Notes under the pieces: model-generated | What the model saw: the letters and a program-made list of their open reading frames with translations, nothing else | Told to the model about the DNA's origin: nothing | Database searches by the model: none | DNA from: Microcoleus sp. bin38.metabat.b11b12b14.051 | GTDB taxonomy: Bacteria; Cyanobacteriota; Cyanobacteriia; Cyanobacteriales; Microcoleaceae | Direction: 5' to 3' | Assembly: GCF_013299165.1 (NCBI RefSeq) | Contig: NZ_JAAFKD010000029.1 | Location: 1 to 64,000 of the forward strand | DNA length: 64,000 nt | Position numbers and translations under genes: made by a program | Part shown: piece by piece, positions 55,094-64,000 of the stretch | Numbering within the stretch: the stretch's first letter is position 1 | Layout: each line of letters begins with the position of its first letter

Positions 55094-56245
55094 CTAAGCT
55101 TTTACTTTTTGATGGTCTCGCATGGACTGCACGAATCGATCGAACAAATAGTCAGCGTCGTGGGGGCCGGGACTGGATTCTGGGTGGTACTGCACTGAGA
55201 ACAGGGGCAAGGTTTTGTGCTTCAATCCGGCTACGGTGCGATCGTTCAAGTTGAGGTGAGTAATTTCTACTTCTGGGACTAGGGAGTCAGGGTCGATCGC
55301 AAAACCGTGATTTTGGCTAGTAATTTCTACCTGCTGAGTTAAACCGGCCGGATGATTCAATCCCCGGTGGCCGAACTTCAGTTTAAACGTTTCCGCACCC
55401 AAGGAAATGCCCAGAATCTGGTGTCCCATACAGATACCGAACACAGGTTTGTCCGACTTCAACAAAGCTTTCGCAGTCGCGATCCCTTCCGTTACCGCCG
55501 AAGGATCTCCAGGGCCATTGGACAGAAAAATACCATCCGGGTTGTATTTGAGAATTGCTTCGGCTGAGGTGTCAGCAGGAACAACAATCACCCGACAGCC
55601 GTAACTCGCCAAACGCCGCAGGATGTTGCGCTTAATCCCAAAGTCTAGCGCTACCACCGTCCACATTTTGCCGTTAGCAGGCTTAACAGTCGGACTGAAC
55701 TCCCACACTGCATCTGTGGCTTCAGACCACTCGTAAACCTCGCGGGTGGTTACTTCCTTCACCAAATTCAGCCCCGCCATGCTGGGGGCGTCTTGGACTT
55801 GCTCCAAAAGCTCCGCCTGGTCGAGAATTGTGGTCGAAATGCCGCCGTTAATCGCTCCCACGGTGCGAATTTTGCGAGTTAGGGCGCGGGTGTCAAGGCC
55901 GTAAATGCCGGGGATGTCGTACTGTTTTAGGTAGTCTTGCAGGGATTTTGAACAGCGCCAGTTGCTGGGTCGGCTGCATACATTGCGGGCGATCGCACCT
56001 TTAATTTGCGGCCGTGCAGATTCTTCATCTTCAAGATTTACCCCGGTATTGCCCAATTCTGGATAAGTAAAAGTGACAATTTGACCGCAATAGCTCGGAT
56101 CGGTCAAAACTTCTTGGTAGCCGGTCATTCCTGTGTTGAATACGACCTCACCGACGACGGTGGCGTCAGCGCCAAACGACCAGCCGCGGTAAGCAGTACC
56201 GTCAGCCAAGACTAGGAGGGCGGGTTGTGCAGTTGAAAGTGACAT
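55094..56245 (-). CDS. carA: Carbamoyl-phosphate synthase small subunit
   Basis: The protein has 383 residues. The N-terminal CarA domain ([23 protein letters not shown]) is followed by a class I glutamine amidotransferase with nucleophile Cys272 in [11 protein letters not shown] and the HPE of [13 protein letters not shown]. It supplies ammonia from glutamine for carbamoyl phosphate, used in pyrimidine and arginine synthesis. carB is not in the window. Its promoter lies in 56246-56437. Confidence 0.97.
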   Translation of the reverse strand: MSLSTAQPALLVLADGTAYRGWSFGADATVVGEVVFNTGMTGYQEVLTDPSYCGQIVTFTYPELGNTGVNLEDEESARPQIKGAIARNVCSRPSNWRCSKSLQDYLKQYDIPGIYGLDTRALTRKIRTVGAINGGISTTILDQAELLEQVQDAPSMAGLNLVKEVTTREVYEWSEATDAVWEFSPTVKPANGKMWTVVALDFGIKRNILRRLASYGCRVIVVPADTSAEAILKYNPDGIFLSNGPGDPSAVTEGIATAKALLKSDKPVFGICMGHQILGISLGAETFKLKFGHRGLNHPAGLTQQVEITSQNHGFAIDPDSLVPEVEITHLNLNDRTVAGLKHKTLPLFSVQYHPESSPGPHDADYLFDRFVQSMRDHQKVKA

Positions 56246-56437
56246 GGCATCCTTAAATTACAGTCGTTTGGTTTAATTCTTACCACTGCCTGGGATTTGA
56301 TGCTAGCCGGCAATATACAGAAGTTATTTTAATTTGTGCAAGCCGAGGGCAGAATGTGTTGATGTCCGAGTCCAGGATTATCTATTCCAAAAGGCAGTTG
56401 TCGTTGTTACGATCGACCTAAACCGTTTTATCAAACC

Positions 56438-57118
56438 ATGACCAGCCAATCTCCCTTGCCTTTACCATCAAACTCAATCAAACCTCTGCTGAACCCTCAA
56501 AACCTGCGGAAACCTGTACTGGCTTTAACAGCCGTTATTTCTCTGAGCAGTTCAATGTTAGTTTACAGCGCAGTCAACTCCTCGCGAGCGACCGCTCAAG
56601 AGAGCGAGGGATGCTTCATGCGGAACTCTAGCGGCCAAACTGTCAGCTTGAGCCGATCGGTATGCGGTTTTGTCCCCCAACAATCGACTCCCGCTGCTTC
56701 GCCTGATACTAAATCTGATAGTAAGTCTGACACTAAGGCTGATACTAAGTCGGGAGTGTTTCTGGTCAAAATTAAACGCCGAGAAGCTAATATCCCAGTC
56801 ATCGAAGTCACCTTTAATGGCAAGCAAAAGTTCGAGATGATGGTAGATTCTGGAGCCAGCCGCACAGTAATTACCCCAGCAATGGCTACCGCTTTGGGGA
56901 TAGTTCCGAAAGGAACCGTGCAAGCAAAAACTCCCAACGGAGAGGCTACTTTTTCTCTGGGTAGTGTTACTTCAATCGAAGCTGGCGGTTTGGCGATTAA
57001 AGATATCGTTGTACCAATCTCGCCAGCACTAGAAATCGGGCTGCTCGGTCACGACTTTTTTGGTAATAAAGATGTGACTATTAAGCAAGATGTGATTGAG
57101 TTTCGATCGCGATCGTGA
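56438..57118 (+). CDS. Retropepsin-like aspartic protease, exported or membrane anchored
   Basis: The protein has 226 residues. A hydrophobic N-terminal stretch (VLALTAVISLSSSMLVYSAV) is a signal or anchor; a Ser/Asp/Lys/Thr low-complexity linker (about 88-106) follows, then a single aspartic protease half-domain with active-site motif VDSGASRTVI and second hydrophobic-Gly motif LGHDFFG. Such clan AA proteases act as homodimers. Function unknown. Confidence 0.88.
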   Translation: MTSQSPLPLPSNSIKPLLNPQNLRKPVLALTAVISLSSSMLVYSAVNSSRATAQESEGCFMRNSSGQTVSLSRSVCGFVPQQSTPAASPDTKSDSKSDTKADTKSGVFLVKIKRREANIPVIEVTFNGKQKFEMMVDSGASRTVITPAMATALGIVPKGTVQAKTPNGEATFSLGSVTSIEAGGLAIKDIVVPISPALEIGLLGHDFFGNKDVTIKQDVIEFRSRS

Positions 57119-57803
57119 AGTCATTGGTCATTGGTCATCTCGCCCGAAGAGCGAAGCCGAAGGGTGGTCATTGGTCATTGGTCATTGGTCATTGGTCATT
57201 GGTCATTGGTCATTGGTCATTGGTCATTGGTCATTGGTCATTGGTCATTGGTCAATTTACCCGCTCTCGACTTGGCCGGAGCATCTTGTCCGAAGATCTC
57301 TCGCCGAAGCAAGCCGAGGGCTAGTCATCAGGAAGACGGAAGAAGGAAGAGGGAAGAAGCAAGCTTTTGTAGTGCTGTCCCCGCTCGCGATCTGTATAGA
57401 ACCCATTTGAGATTTATTCTGCGTAAATCTCAGAAACCGGGTTTCTAGGAGTATTTCTCGTCATCCAACCCAAAAACTCGTAGAAACCCGGTTTCTTGCC
57501 CCGGGCGTAAATCTCAGAAACCGGGTTTCTCTCGGTATTTCTCGTCACCCAACCCAAAAACTCAAAGATGTCAAATGAGTTCTATAGAACCTAGTGCGAG
57601 TGTCCCCGCTCGCGATCTGTGCAGAATCAGTAGAATCCTAGATTTAGGCTAAAATGGTTACTCTGTAAGGATTTTATAAAAGATGTCAAATGGGTTCTAT
57701 ACAGCACGCGAGCGGGGACAGCACTGTAAAGAAACATCCTTTTTGCAAAAAAGAGATGCTCCCGATGTAACCCGCACATCTATACGTTGCGGAACTTCTT
57801 CAT
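57119..57803. repeat. Intergenic region of STRR and hairpin repeats
   Basis: CATTGGT heptamers run from about 57119 to 57253 (about 15 units, interrupted once). GAAACCGGGTTTCT-type copies lie at about 57430-57446, 57480-57498 and 57516-57531. A GGTTCTATA/CCCGCTCGCGATCTGT motif occurs at about 57380, 57605 and, inverted, 57690-57720. No gene is seen between the protease and trpD. Confidence 0.9.
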
Positions 57804-58922
57804 TTACCGCAAAAACTCCACTAACTGCTGCAACTTCAACCAAGATTCGCCGCTCGATAAAATGTCCTTAGCCAGAGAAACTCCTGCGGCGTGGGAACCC
57901 ATGGGAATTACACCTCCCACCTGAAAAGCCAAAGACGCATTTAAAGCTACAACATCCATTTGTGCTGCTGTACCTTTGCCTTGCAAAACGTTCCGCAAAA
58001 TCTCGGCGTTTTCCTCAACATTTCCGCCTTTCAATGAGCCGATCGCACTTGGCGTCAATCCTACCTGTTCCGGGTGTAAACTCGTCATTTCAACTTCGCC
58101 GCCCGACAACACCGCCAAATCAGTTACATCACCCAAACCCGCCTCATCCAACTTTTCTCGGCCGTGAACAACGATCGCCAACTCCGTCCCCAACTCGCCC
58201 AAAGCTTGGGCAATAGTTGATACCAGACTAGGATCGAACACCCCGATTACCTGCCCTGTAGGGCGCATAGGATTGACGAGCGGCCCTAAAAGGTTAAAAA
58301 CAGTCCGCACCTTCAATGTCCGCCGCAGCGACGCTACAGCCTTAAGGGCGGGATGCCACCCAGGGGCAAATAAAAAGGTGATGCCTACTTCGTCTACGGC
58401 AGCTTTTACCTTGGCCGCATCGGCGCCGAGGTTGACTCCGAGTGCTTCTAACACGTCAGCAGAACCGACTTTGCTGGATGCCGATCGATTTCCGTGTTTG
58501 GCGACTCGAACTTGGCCGGCGGCGGCTACAAAGGCGACAGCCGTTGAGATGTTGAACGTTGAGGCGCCGTCTCCGCCGGTGCCGCAAGTATCGATTAATT
58601 TGAGACGGGAGATGGGAGATTGGCGATCGTCGAAAACGCTATCCGACTCGCCCGTCAAAGACTGAGACTGCAATACCTGAGCCATTCCTGCTAATTCTGC
58701 TGCCGAGATTCCTTTGGCTTGGAGGGCTGCTAAAATTGCGCCGGAAAGCACGGGGGGTATGGCTTCTGCGAGCCATCCCTGCATCAAGTCGGCGGCTTGG
58801 GCGCGCGCGAGAGATTCTCTATCTAACAGTTGTTGCAGCAGGGCTGGCCACAGGGGAGAATCGGCTGTCAAAGTTGAAGCTGCGGATATGTCTGGTGTTG
58901 TAAGTACAGGAGAATCAGTCAT
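57804..58922 (-). CDS. trpD: Anthranilate phosphoribosyltransferase
   Basis: 372 residues from the ATG at 58922 ([10 protein letters not shown]); an upstream in-frame start at 59045 is not supported. The PRPP-binding [36 protein letters not shown], and [11 protein letters not shown] segments are present. It transfers phosphoribose to anthranilate in tryptophan synthesis. The N-terminal 40 residues are longer than in many orthologues. Confidence 0.97.
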   Translation of the reverse strand: MTDSPVLTTPDISAASTLTADSPLWPALLQQLLDRESLARAQAADLMQGWLAEAIPPVLSGAILAALQAKGISAAELAGMAQVLQSQSLTGESDSVFDDRQSPISRLKLIDTCGTGGDGASTFNISTAVAFVAAAGQVRVAKHGNRSASSKVGSADVLEALGVNLGADAAKVKAAVDEVGITFLFAPGWHPALKAVASLRRTLKVRTVFNLLGPLVNPMRPTGQVIGVFDPSLVSTIAQALGELGTELAIVVHGREKLDEAGLGDVTDLAVLSGGEVEMTSLHPEQVGLTPSAIGSLKGGNVEENAEILRNVLQGKGTAAQMDVVALNASLAFQVGGVIPMGSHAAGVSLAKDILSSGESWLKLQQLVEFLR

Positions 58923-59763
58923 GTAGGGAGAATATTTTTGGGCTGGGGTGGGATTTTTTGATGTCCGGGGAAACTGAGAGTCGATCGGGATTTTACCAGA
59001 CTTGCTGGGGACATTTGGCGCGCCGGAACCCAGATTTTTGCCCAAATGACAGCATCGCTACAGAATTTATCCGCCCGCAGTATCCGAATATGAACTTTTT
59101 GATACAACAATCGTCCCCCGGATTGTGACACTTTTAGATATGGTGGCCGCCTTGTCAAGAGCGATCGACCGTCAGCCATACTATCTGCCGTCTCCAAATC
59201 AATTTCAACGGGCCAGTGCAACGGCAAGCATTGAGAGCGACTGGCGGATTACTTGCAGGGAGTTAGCCTCGCGCGAGGCAGTCCAAACGGCAGCGGTAGA
59301 AGCTACTGCCGAAACAGAAGCCACAGACTGGCAGCTAACTAATTTCAGGGTATGTAATTGCTAATATATTGAGGGAGCTTTTAACGGTCGGGTTTGCCTC
59401 AAACGACGGTAACTTTTAGGATATAGGTTGGCCAATCCAATTTTGACACTCATTTGTATAAAAAAAAGACCGGACTGGTTAACCTGTCACAACTCTCCTA
59501 ACAACTAACGGCGCAATAGATGAAGTTAATAAAAACAGCAGTTTCCCTGGAATCTCCAACTCTAACAGTTCTAGATCGCATCAAACATAGGTATTCTGTA
59601 AGGAAACTGCTGGAGTAGCTTCTGGTATGTGTTGCCAGCAATAGAGGAATCATCGAAAAAAATCCACGACCGGGCGGTTAATTGATAGGGGACACAGCAT
59701 CTGTGCTACTAACTATAGCAAAAAAAATTAATTTTACACAAAAATACAGCAGGGTATTCAAAA
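58923..59763. other. Intergenic region with an inverted repeat and no sure gene
   Basis: A frame at 59125-59364 (79 codons, plus) has no family features and was not called. An 11-bp inverted repeat CAGCAGTTTCC...GGAAACTGCTG with a 55-nt loop lies at 59536-59612. The promoters of trpD and the sensor kinase must lie here. Confidence 0.55.
59536..59612. repeat. Inverted repeat, possible structured RNA or regulatory site
   Basis: The arms (59536-59546 and 59602-59612) are perfectly complementary over 11 bp around 55 nt. It is not followed by a T-run. A second small stem CTGG...CCAG lies about 10 nt further. The role is unknown. Confidence 0.5.
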
Positions 59764-62700
59764 GTGAGACACCAAAAATTAGAAAATAAAACGATCGAGT
59801 GTAAATTGGAAAACAAAGCGATCGATTGTCAGAATATCGAGGAGGCACTGCACCAGATGGAAGCAAAATATTACAGTATGTTTGAAAATGCTGTGTCTGG
59901 CATTTTCCAGACAACCAAAGACGGTCGCTACCTGAGTGCTAACCCAGCTTTGGCTCGCATCTACGGATATAATTCCGCCGCCGAATTGATGGACAGTCTG
60001 ACTGATATCAGCGATCAGCTTTACGTTAATCGCGATCGGCGCGCTCAGTTTATTTCTGCTTTGCAAGCACAAGGCGTCGTGTCGGATTTTGAATCGCAGA
60101 TTTATCGCCGAGATGGCACAGTAATTTGGATTGTGGAAAATGCCCGAGCTGTCTGCGATGAAGGCGAAAAATTGCTTTACTACGAAGGTTTTGTGGAAGA
60201 TATTACTCAGCGCAAAAATGCTGAATCTGCAATGCGAGAAAGTGAAGAACGGCTGCGGATGGTCATTGAAGGCGTCAAAGATTATGCAATATTCATGTTA
60301 GATACTAAGGGATATGTAGCGAGCTGGAATTCTGGGGCTAAAAGGATTTTGGGGTATGAAGCCAGCGAAATAATTAGCAAAAACTCGGAGTGCTTTTATA
60401 CGGCTGAAGATATTGCAAATAATCTGCCGCAAGAAAAATTAGCTACAGCTACCGCAGCAGGTAGATATCAAAGTGAAGGCTGGCGGTTTCGTCAAGATGG
60501 CTCACGATTCTGGGCGAAAATTATTGTTACTCCTTTGCGGGATGAAAGCGGAGAGTTGCAGGGCTTTTCTCAAGTAATGCAGGACATTACTCAGCAAAAG
60601 CAGGCGGGAGAGGAAAGGATGCAGTTGATTGCTTCTTTGCAAGCATCGGAAAAGAAGTTTCGCACTTTGTACGAATCGACGACAGATGCCGTAATGCTGC
60701 TAGACGAAGAGGGTTTTTTGGATTGCAATCCGGCTACTTTAAAGTTATTTGGATGCAGCACAGAATCGGAGTTTTGTGGCAAGCATCCTTCACAATTTAG
60801 CCCGCTGATGCAACCGGATGGACAAGATTCTATGAGTCTGTCTCAACAGTGGATTAATACGGCTCTGGAAACTGGAAATTGCCGTTTTGACTGGCGGCAC
60901 TGCCGTTTGGATGGTTCCGAGTTTCCGGCGGAAGTGCTGCTAACTTCTATGGATATCGGCGGCAAAATGGGTCTGCAAGCTGTGGTGCGCGATATCACCG
61001 ATCGCGTGCAGGCTCAGGTGGCTCTGAAGCAGGCTAACGAGGTGTTGGAATACCGGGTGAAAGAGCGGACAAGTCAGTTGGAAGACGCTATAAAACAGTT
61101 GAGTTTGTCGGAGGAAAAGTTTTCTAAGGCTTTTCGTTCGAGTCCCGATCCGATGACTATTACTACTTTTGCTGAGGGGCGATTTCTGGAGGCGAACGAC
61201 AGTTTTTTGTCAACTCTCGGTTACTTGAGGGAAGAAATATTCGGTCATACGGTACCTGAATTAAATATTTGGACAAGGCCGCAAGACAGAGTAGATTTTA
61301 GACAAAGTTTGCACGAAAAAGGTGTGGTTCGCAATCAGGAATGCGAGTTTATGATGAAGTCGGGATCGGCGGTGGTGTGTTTGCTGTCAGCGGAGTTGAT
61401 TAATTTGGAGGGCGAACTCTGTATGCTGACGGTGATGACGGATATTACCGATCGCAAACACGCAGAAGAAGCCCTGCGGGAAAGCCAGCGCGCCTTATCC
61501 ACGCTGATGAGCAATTTGCCCGGGATGGCCTACCGTTTTCGCAACGATGCCGATCGCAGTATGGAGTTTGTCAGCGAAGGTTGCTATCAGTTATCCGGCT
61601 ATTCTCCCGAAGAATTTATCGGCACCGGCCAAGTTTCTCTCTCAGAATTGACTCACCCGGACGATCGCGAAATCTTCTGCAATGCCGTAGAAATTGCCTT
61701 ACAAGAAAATCAACCCTATCAGCTAAATTACCGCATTACTTGTAAAAACGGCGAATTAAAATGGGTTTGGGAGCAAGGTTTGGGAGTGTATTCGGACTCG
61801 GGAGAATTGCTCGCCTTGGAAGGTTTGATTACTGATATTTCCGAACAAAAACGCAGCGAAGAAGCTTTGGTGCGATCGCAAGCCGAGTTAACCCAACAAA
61901 AAATTCAGCTCGAACATACTTTGGAGGAATTGCAGCAAACTCAAGCAGTATTAATTCACACCGAAAAAATGTCTACCCTAGGTCAAATGGTAGCCGGTGT
62001 AGCTCACGAAATTAACAATCCCGTTAGCAGCGTCTGCGGCAATCTCGTCCACGTCGGCCATTATACGGAAGATTTGCTGCATTTGATCGAAATGTACCAG
62101 AAAAACTGCCCGCAGCCCCCGGCATCAATTCAAAAGCAAATGGAGGATATCGAGCTAGAATTTTTGTTAGAAGATTTGCCAAAAGCAATCTCTTCGATGC
62201 AGGTGGGCGCCGATCGCATTCGGGAAATTGTGCGATCGCTCAGAAATTTCTCTCGCAAAGACGATTCTCAAATGACCAAGGTAAATCTACACGAAGGCAT
62301 TGAAGGAACCCTCCTAATCCTGCAAAGCCGATTGAGGGCGCGCGGCAACTATCCGGAAATTGCGGTAATTAAAGAATATGGCAGCTTGCCTTTAGTTGAG
62401 TGTTATTCTGGTAAAATCAATCAGGTATTTATGAATTTGATCGGAAATGCGATCGACGCGATCGAGGAATACAACGCAGGGCGATCGGTTGCCGAAGCCA
62501 AAACTAACCGCAGCAAGATTAAAATTAAGACGGAAGTCCAAAACTCCAATGCTGTAATTCGGATTTCTGACAACGGCCCCGGTATGCCCCAAGAAGTTTG
62601 CCAGCAATTATTCGAGGCATTTTTTACCACCAAACCCGCCGGCAAAGGTACCGGTTTGGGCCTGTCAATTTCCTACAAAGTCCTCCAAGAGCACAGCGGG

Positions 62701-62826
62701 ATGCTCAGTTGCGTGTCTGCACCAGGCCAAGGAGCCGAGTTTATCATCGAAATGCCGATCGAGCAAATTAGTCAGTTGACAGTTGACAGAAGAGCCCGCC
62801 CGCGGAGTCGAGGGGTTGACAGTTGA
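59764..62826 (+). CDS. Multi-PAS sensor histidine kinase
   Basis: This 1020-residue protein starts at a GTG. There are five PAS domains with PAC-like ends (DITQRKNAE, DITQQKQAG, DITDRVQAQ, DITDRKHAE, DISEQKRSE), then a coiled coil and an HWE-independent HisKA-type region with phospho-acceptor His748 in GVAHEINNPVSS. The ATPase domain has N-box NLIGNAIDAIEE, G1 ISDNGPGMP and G2 GKGTGLGLS. No transmembrane helix is seen, so it is a cytosolic sensor. No response regulator lies next to it. Ligand or light sensing cannot be told. Confidence 0.95.
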   Translation: MRHQKLENKTIECKLENKAIDCQNIEEALHQMEAKYYSMFENAVSGIFQTTKDGRYLSANPALARIYGYNSAAELMDSLTDISDQLYVNRDRRAQFISALQAQGVVSDFESQIYRRDGTVIWIVENARAVCDEGEKLLYYEGFVEDITQRKNAESAMRESEERLRMVIEGVKDYAIFMLDTKGYVASWNSGAKRILGYEASEIISKNSECFYTAEDIANNLPQEKLATATAAGRYQSEGWRFRQDGSRFWAKIIVTPLRDESGELQGFSQVMQDITQQKQAGEERMQLIASLQASEKKFRTLYESTTDAVMLLDEEGFLDCNPATLKLFGCSTESEFCGKHPSQFSPLMQPDGQDSMSLSQQWINTALETGNCRFDWRHCRLDGSEFPAEVLLTSMDIGGKMGLQAVVRDITDRVQAQVALKQANEVLEYRVKERTSQLEDAIKQLSLSEEKFSKAFRSSPDPMTITTFAEGRFLEANDSFLSTLGYLREEIFGHTVPELNIWTRPQDRVDFRQSLHEKGVVRNQECEFMMKSGSAVVCLLSAELINLEGELCMLTVMTDITDRKHAEEALRESQRALSTLMSNLPGMAYRFRNDADRSMEFVSEGCYQLSGYSPEEFIGTGQVSLSELTHPDDREIFCNAVEIALQENQPYQLNYRITCKNGELKWVWEQGLGVYSDSGELLALEGLITDISEQKRSEEALVRSQAELTQQKIQLEHTLEELQQTQAVLIHTEKMSTLGQMVAGVAHEINNPVSSVCGNLVHVGHYTEDLLHLIEMYQKNCPQPPASIQKQMEDIELEFLLEDLPKAISSMQVGADRIREIVRSLRNFSRKDDSQMTKVNLHEGIEGTLLILQSRLRARGNYPEIAVIKEYGSLPLVECYSGKINQVFMNLIGNAIDAIEEYNAGRSVAEAKTNRSKIKIKTEVQNSNAVIRISDNGPGMPQEVCQQLFEAFFTTKPAGKGTGLGLSISYKVLQEHSGMLSCVSAPGQGAEFIIEMPIEQISQLTVDRRARPRSRGVDS

Positions 62827-63332
62827 CAGTAGTCAGTAGTCAGTTGTCAGTAGTCAGTTGTCAGTTGACAGTTGTCATACCAAGCGTGAAAAATCAATGC
62901 AACAATATTCGTAGGGTGTGTCGCCATCGATCGTACCAAAAAAAAGACAGAAAATCGATCGAGCGACGCACCAGCACGACAATATTTGACTAAACAAACT
63001 CAAATGCAAGTGTTGTAGCAATAATTTTTGAAATAGGTATCAGTAGTCATACCAAGCGTGAAAAAACATTCCTACAAAAAAGAAATTAGAGGTTTTTACC
63101 AGTAGCGACACGGCACTGCCGTATCCGGCAATTTATGATTGTGACAGATAATTTATATACGCTTAATAATGGTAGCAACAATTTGTCACGCATGGTATCA
63201 GTAGTCATTAGTCATTAGTCATTACTAAAAATTACCAACTGTCAACTGTCAACTGTCAACTGTCAAATGCCAAATGCCAACTGACAACTGCCAACTACCA
63301 ACTGTCAACTAACAACTGTCAACTATCAACTG
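62827..63332. repeat. Intergenic region of STRR runs and a GTGTGTCGCC hairpin
   Basis: TCAGTTG/TCAGTAG heptamers lie at about 62820-62870. A GTAGGGTGTGTCGCCATCGATC...GATCGAGCGACGCACC hairpin lies at 62911-62972. A CATACCAAGCGTGAAAAA motif occurs twice (about 62876 and 63050). CAACTGT/CAACTGA heptamers run from about 63235 to 63357 up to and into the stop of the cyclase gene. No gene is seen. Confidence 0.88.
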
Positions 63333-64000
63333 TCAACTATCAACTGTCAACTGACATCTATCCAAATAAATTTGAGCCACCCTATCCCCCGGGTTTTGAC
63401 CCAAACAATCCGCAAAAAGAGCCGCAGCTTCGCTAAAATTATAAATATTGTACAAAGACAAAGCCTGAGCAAACACTTGCAAAGTAGCCAACTTCCCCGC
63501 CTTTACTTCCGGCAAATCCGCATCAAAAACCTCATAAACAATTACCCATTCAGACTTCCCCTTAACCTGAACCCTATCAATTACCCGAACTGCATAATCA
63601 GCAGGATTTGTCAACCGATCGAAAGTATGTTGAGTAATTAACAGCGACACCCCATAATTCTTCGTCAAACTTTCAATTCTAGCAGCCAAATTAACCGCAT
63701 CGCCAATCACAGTACCATCCATCCGATTGCTGCCGCCAACAGTACCTAGCATCAAAGAACCAGTATTAATTCCCACTCCAATCTGAATCGGCACATAGCC
63801 CAAAGAAGTCCGGTGTTGATTGTATTCAACAAGAGTATGCAGCATCGCAATTCCCGCTTTCACAGCATTGTCGGCGCCCTCGCTAAACAAAGCCATAATT
63901 GCATCGCCAATATATTTATCAATAAACCCCTGATGTTCGACAATCAGCGGTTCCATTCGCCTCAAATAAGAATTTATAAATGTGAAAGTTTCTTGCGGTG
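63333..64000 (-). CDS. Adenylate/guanylate cyclase catalytic domain protein, 5' part beyond the window
   Basis: The frame stays open to the right edge (upstream of an internal ATG at 63965 it reads ...FTFINSYLRR), so the gene is cut by the window. It has a class III cyclase domain: KYIGDAIMALF (metal-binding Asp), GIGINTG-like GVGINTGSLMLGTVG and GDAVNLAARIE. A short C-terminal TPR-like tail (ALSLYNIYNFSEAAALFADC) follows. The N-terminal sensor part is not visible. Its last codons derive from the adjacent heptamer repeat. Confidence 0.93.
   Translation of the reverse strand, partial: PQETFTFINSYLRRMEPLIVEHQGFIDKYIGDAIMALFSEGADNAVKAGIAMLHTLVEYNQHRTSLGYVPIQIGVGINTGSLMLGTVGGSNRMDGTVIGDAVNLAARIESLTKNYGVSLLITQHTFDRLTNPADYAVRVIDRVQVKGKSEWVIVYEVFDADLPEVKAGKLATLQVFAQALSLYNIYNFSEAAALFADCLGQNPGDRVAQIYLDRCQLTVDS

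Noticed and set aside
57096..57448. Open frames through the CATTGGT heptamers
   Set aside because: A 7-bp repeat without stops reads open in all frames; the predicted VIGHWSL repeats have no biological support.
59125..59364. Small plus-strand ORF of 79 codons
   Set aside because: No start signal, no family features and Ala/Glu-rich composition typical of chance frames.

Overview
The window reads as chromosome of a filamentous, non-heterocystous cyanobacterium of the Microcoleus/Oscillatoria/Phormidium type. The grounds are the chlorophyll genes acsF and ycf54, the split-intein dnaE pair, several protein families found mainly in cyanobacteria and plastids (Ycf49/DUF2499, DUF3593, DUF1816, CSP41b-like), very frequent HIP1-like GCGATCGC octamers, and dense families of short intergenic hairpins and heptanucleotide tandem repeats. 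No rRNA, tRNA or CRISPR array was seen.

Layout. 1-5.7 kb (minus strand) is a type III-D CRISPR-Cas effector operon: HD-less cas10, a Csm3-like cas7, csx10, a small helical protein and a CARF-domain protein, cut by the left edge. 6-21 kb is mostly core metabolism: ycf54, a TPR protein kinase, an Rpn-type nuclease, a CSP41b-like epimerase, dnaG, yraN, queA, rpmF and acsF, with two striking hairpin-repeat arrays (7.05-7.75 kb and 18.19-18.79 kb). 21-30 kb carries a decayed TPR gene, a GT39 glycosyltransferase, two Uma2-type nucleases, a Tat-exported lipase, trmB and csaB. 30.9-35.5 kb holds both halves of DNA polymerase III alpha, each with half of the DnaE split intein, lying side by side with only 209 bp between them. 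35-46 kb contains a WD40 protein kinase, a GHKL anti-sigma-like ORF whose two half-domains are in swapped order, a pentapeptide protein, an alpha/beta hydrolase with translated repeat DNA inside it, gatA and a class-A beta-lactamase-like protein. 46-54 kb has a protein kinase fused to a periplasmic binding protein domain, an IsrB (HNH-less IscB relative) element with a probable omega RNA, and the rRNA-maturation pair mrnC-rlmB. 54-64 kb has a STAS protein, carA, a retropepsin-like protease, trpD, a five-PAS histidine kinase and the end of a nucleotide cyclase.

How it fits together. Ycf54 and AcsF act in the same Mg-protoporphyrin cyclase step of chlorophyll synthesis and are encoded 14 kb apart. 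Three Ser/Thr kinases with different sensor modules, the anti-sigma-like and STAS proteins, the PAS kinase and the cyclase make the window rich in signalling. The CRISPR operon and the IsrB element are two unrelated RNA-guided systems. The best candidates for something unusual are the adjacent split dnaE genes, the permuted GHKL ORF, the IsrB/omega RNA element, the kinase-PBP fusion and the hairpin array whose two unit types keep their base pairing while changing sequence.
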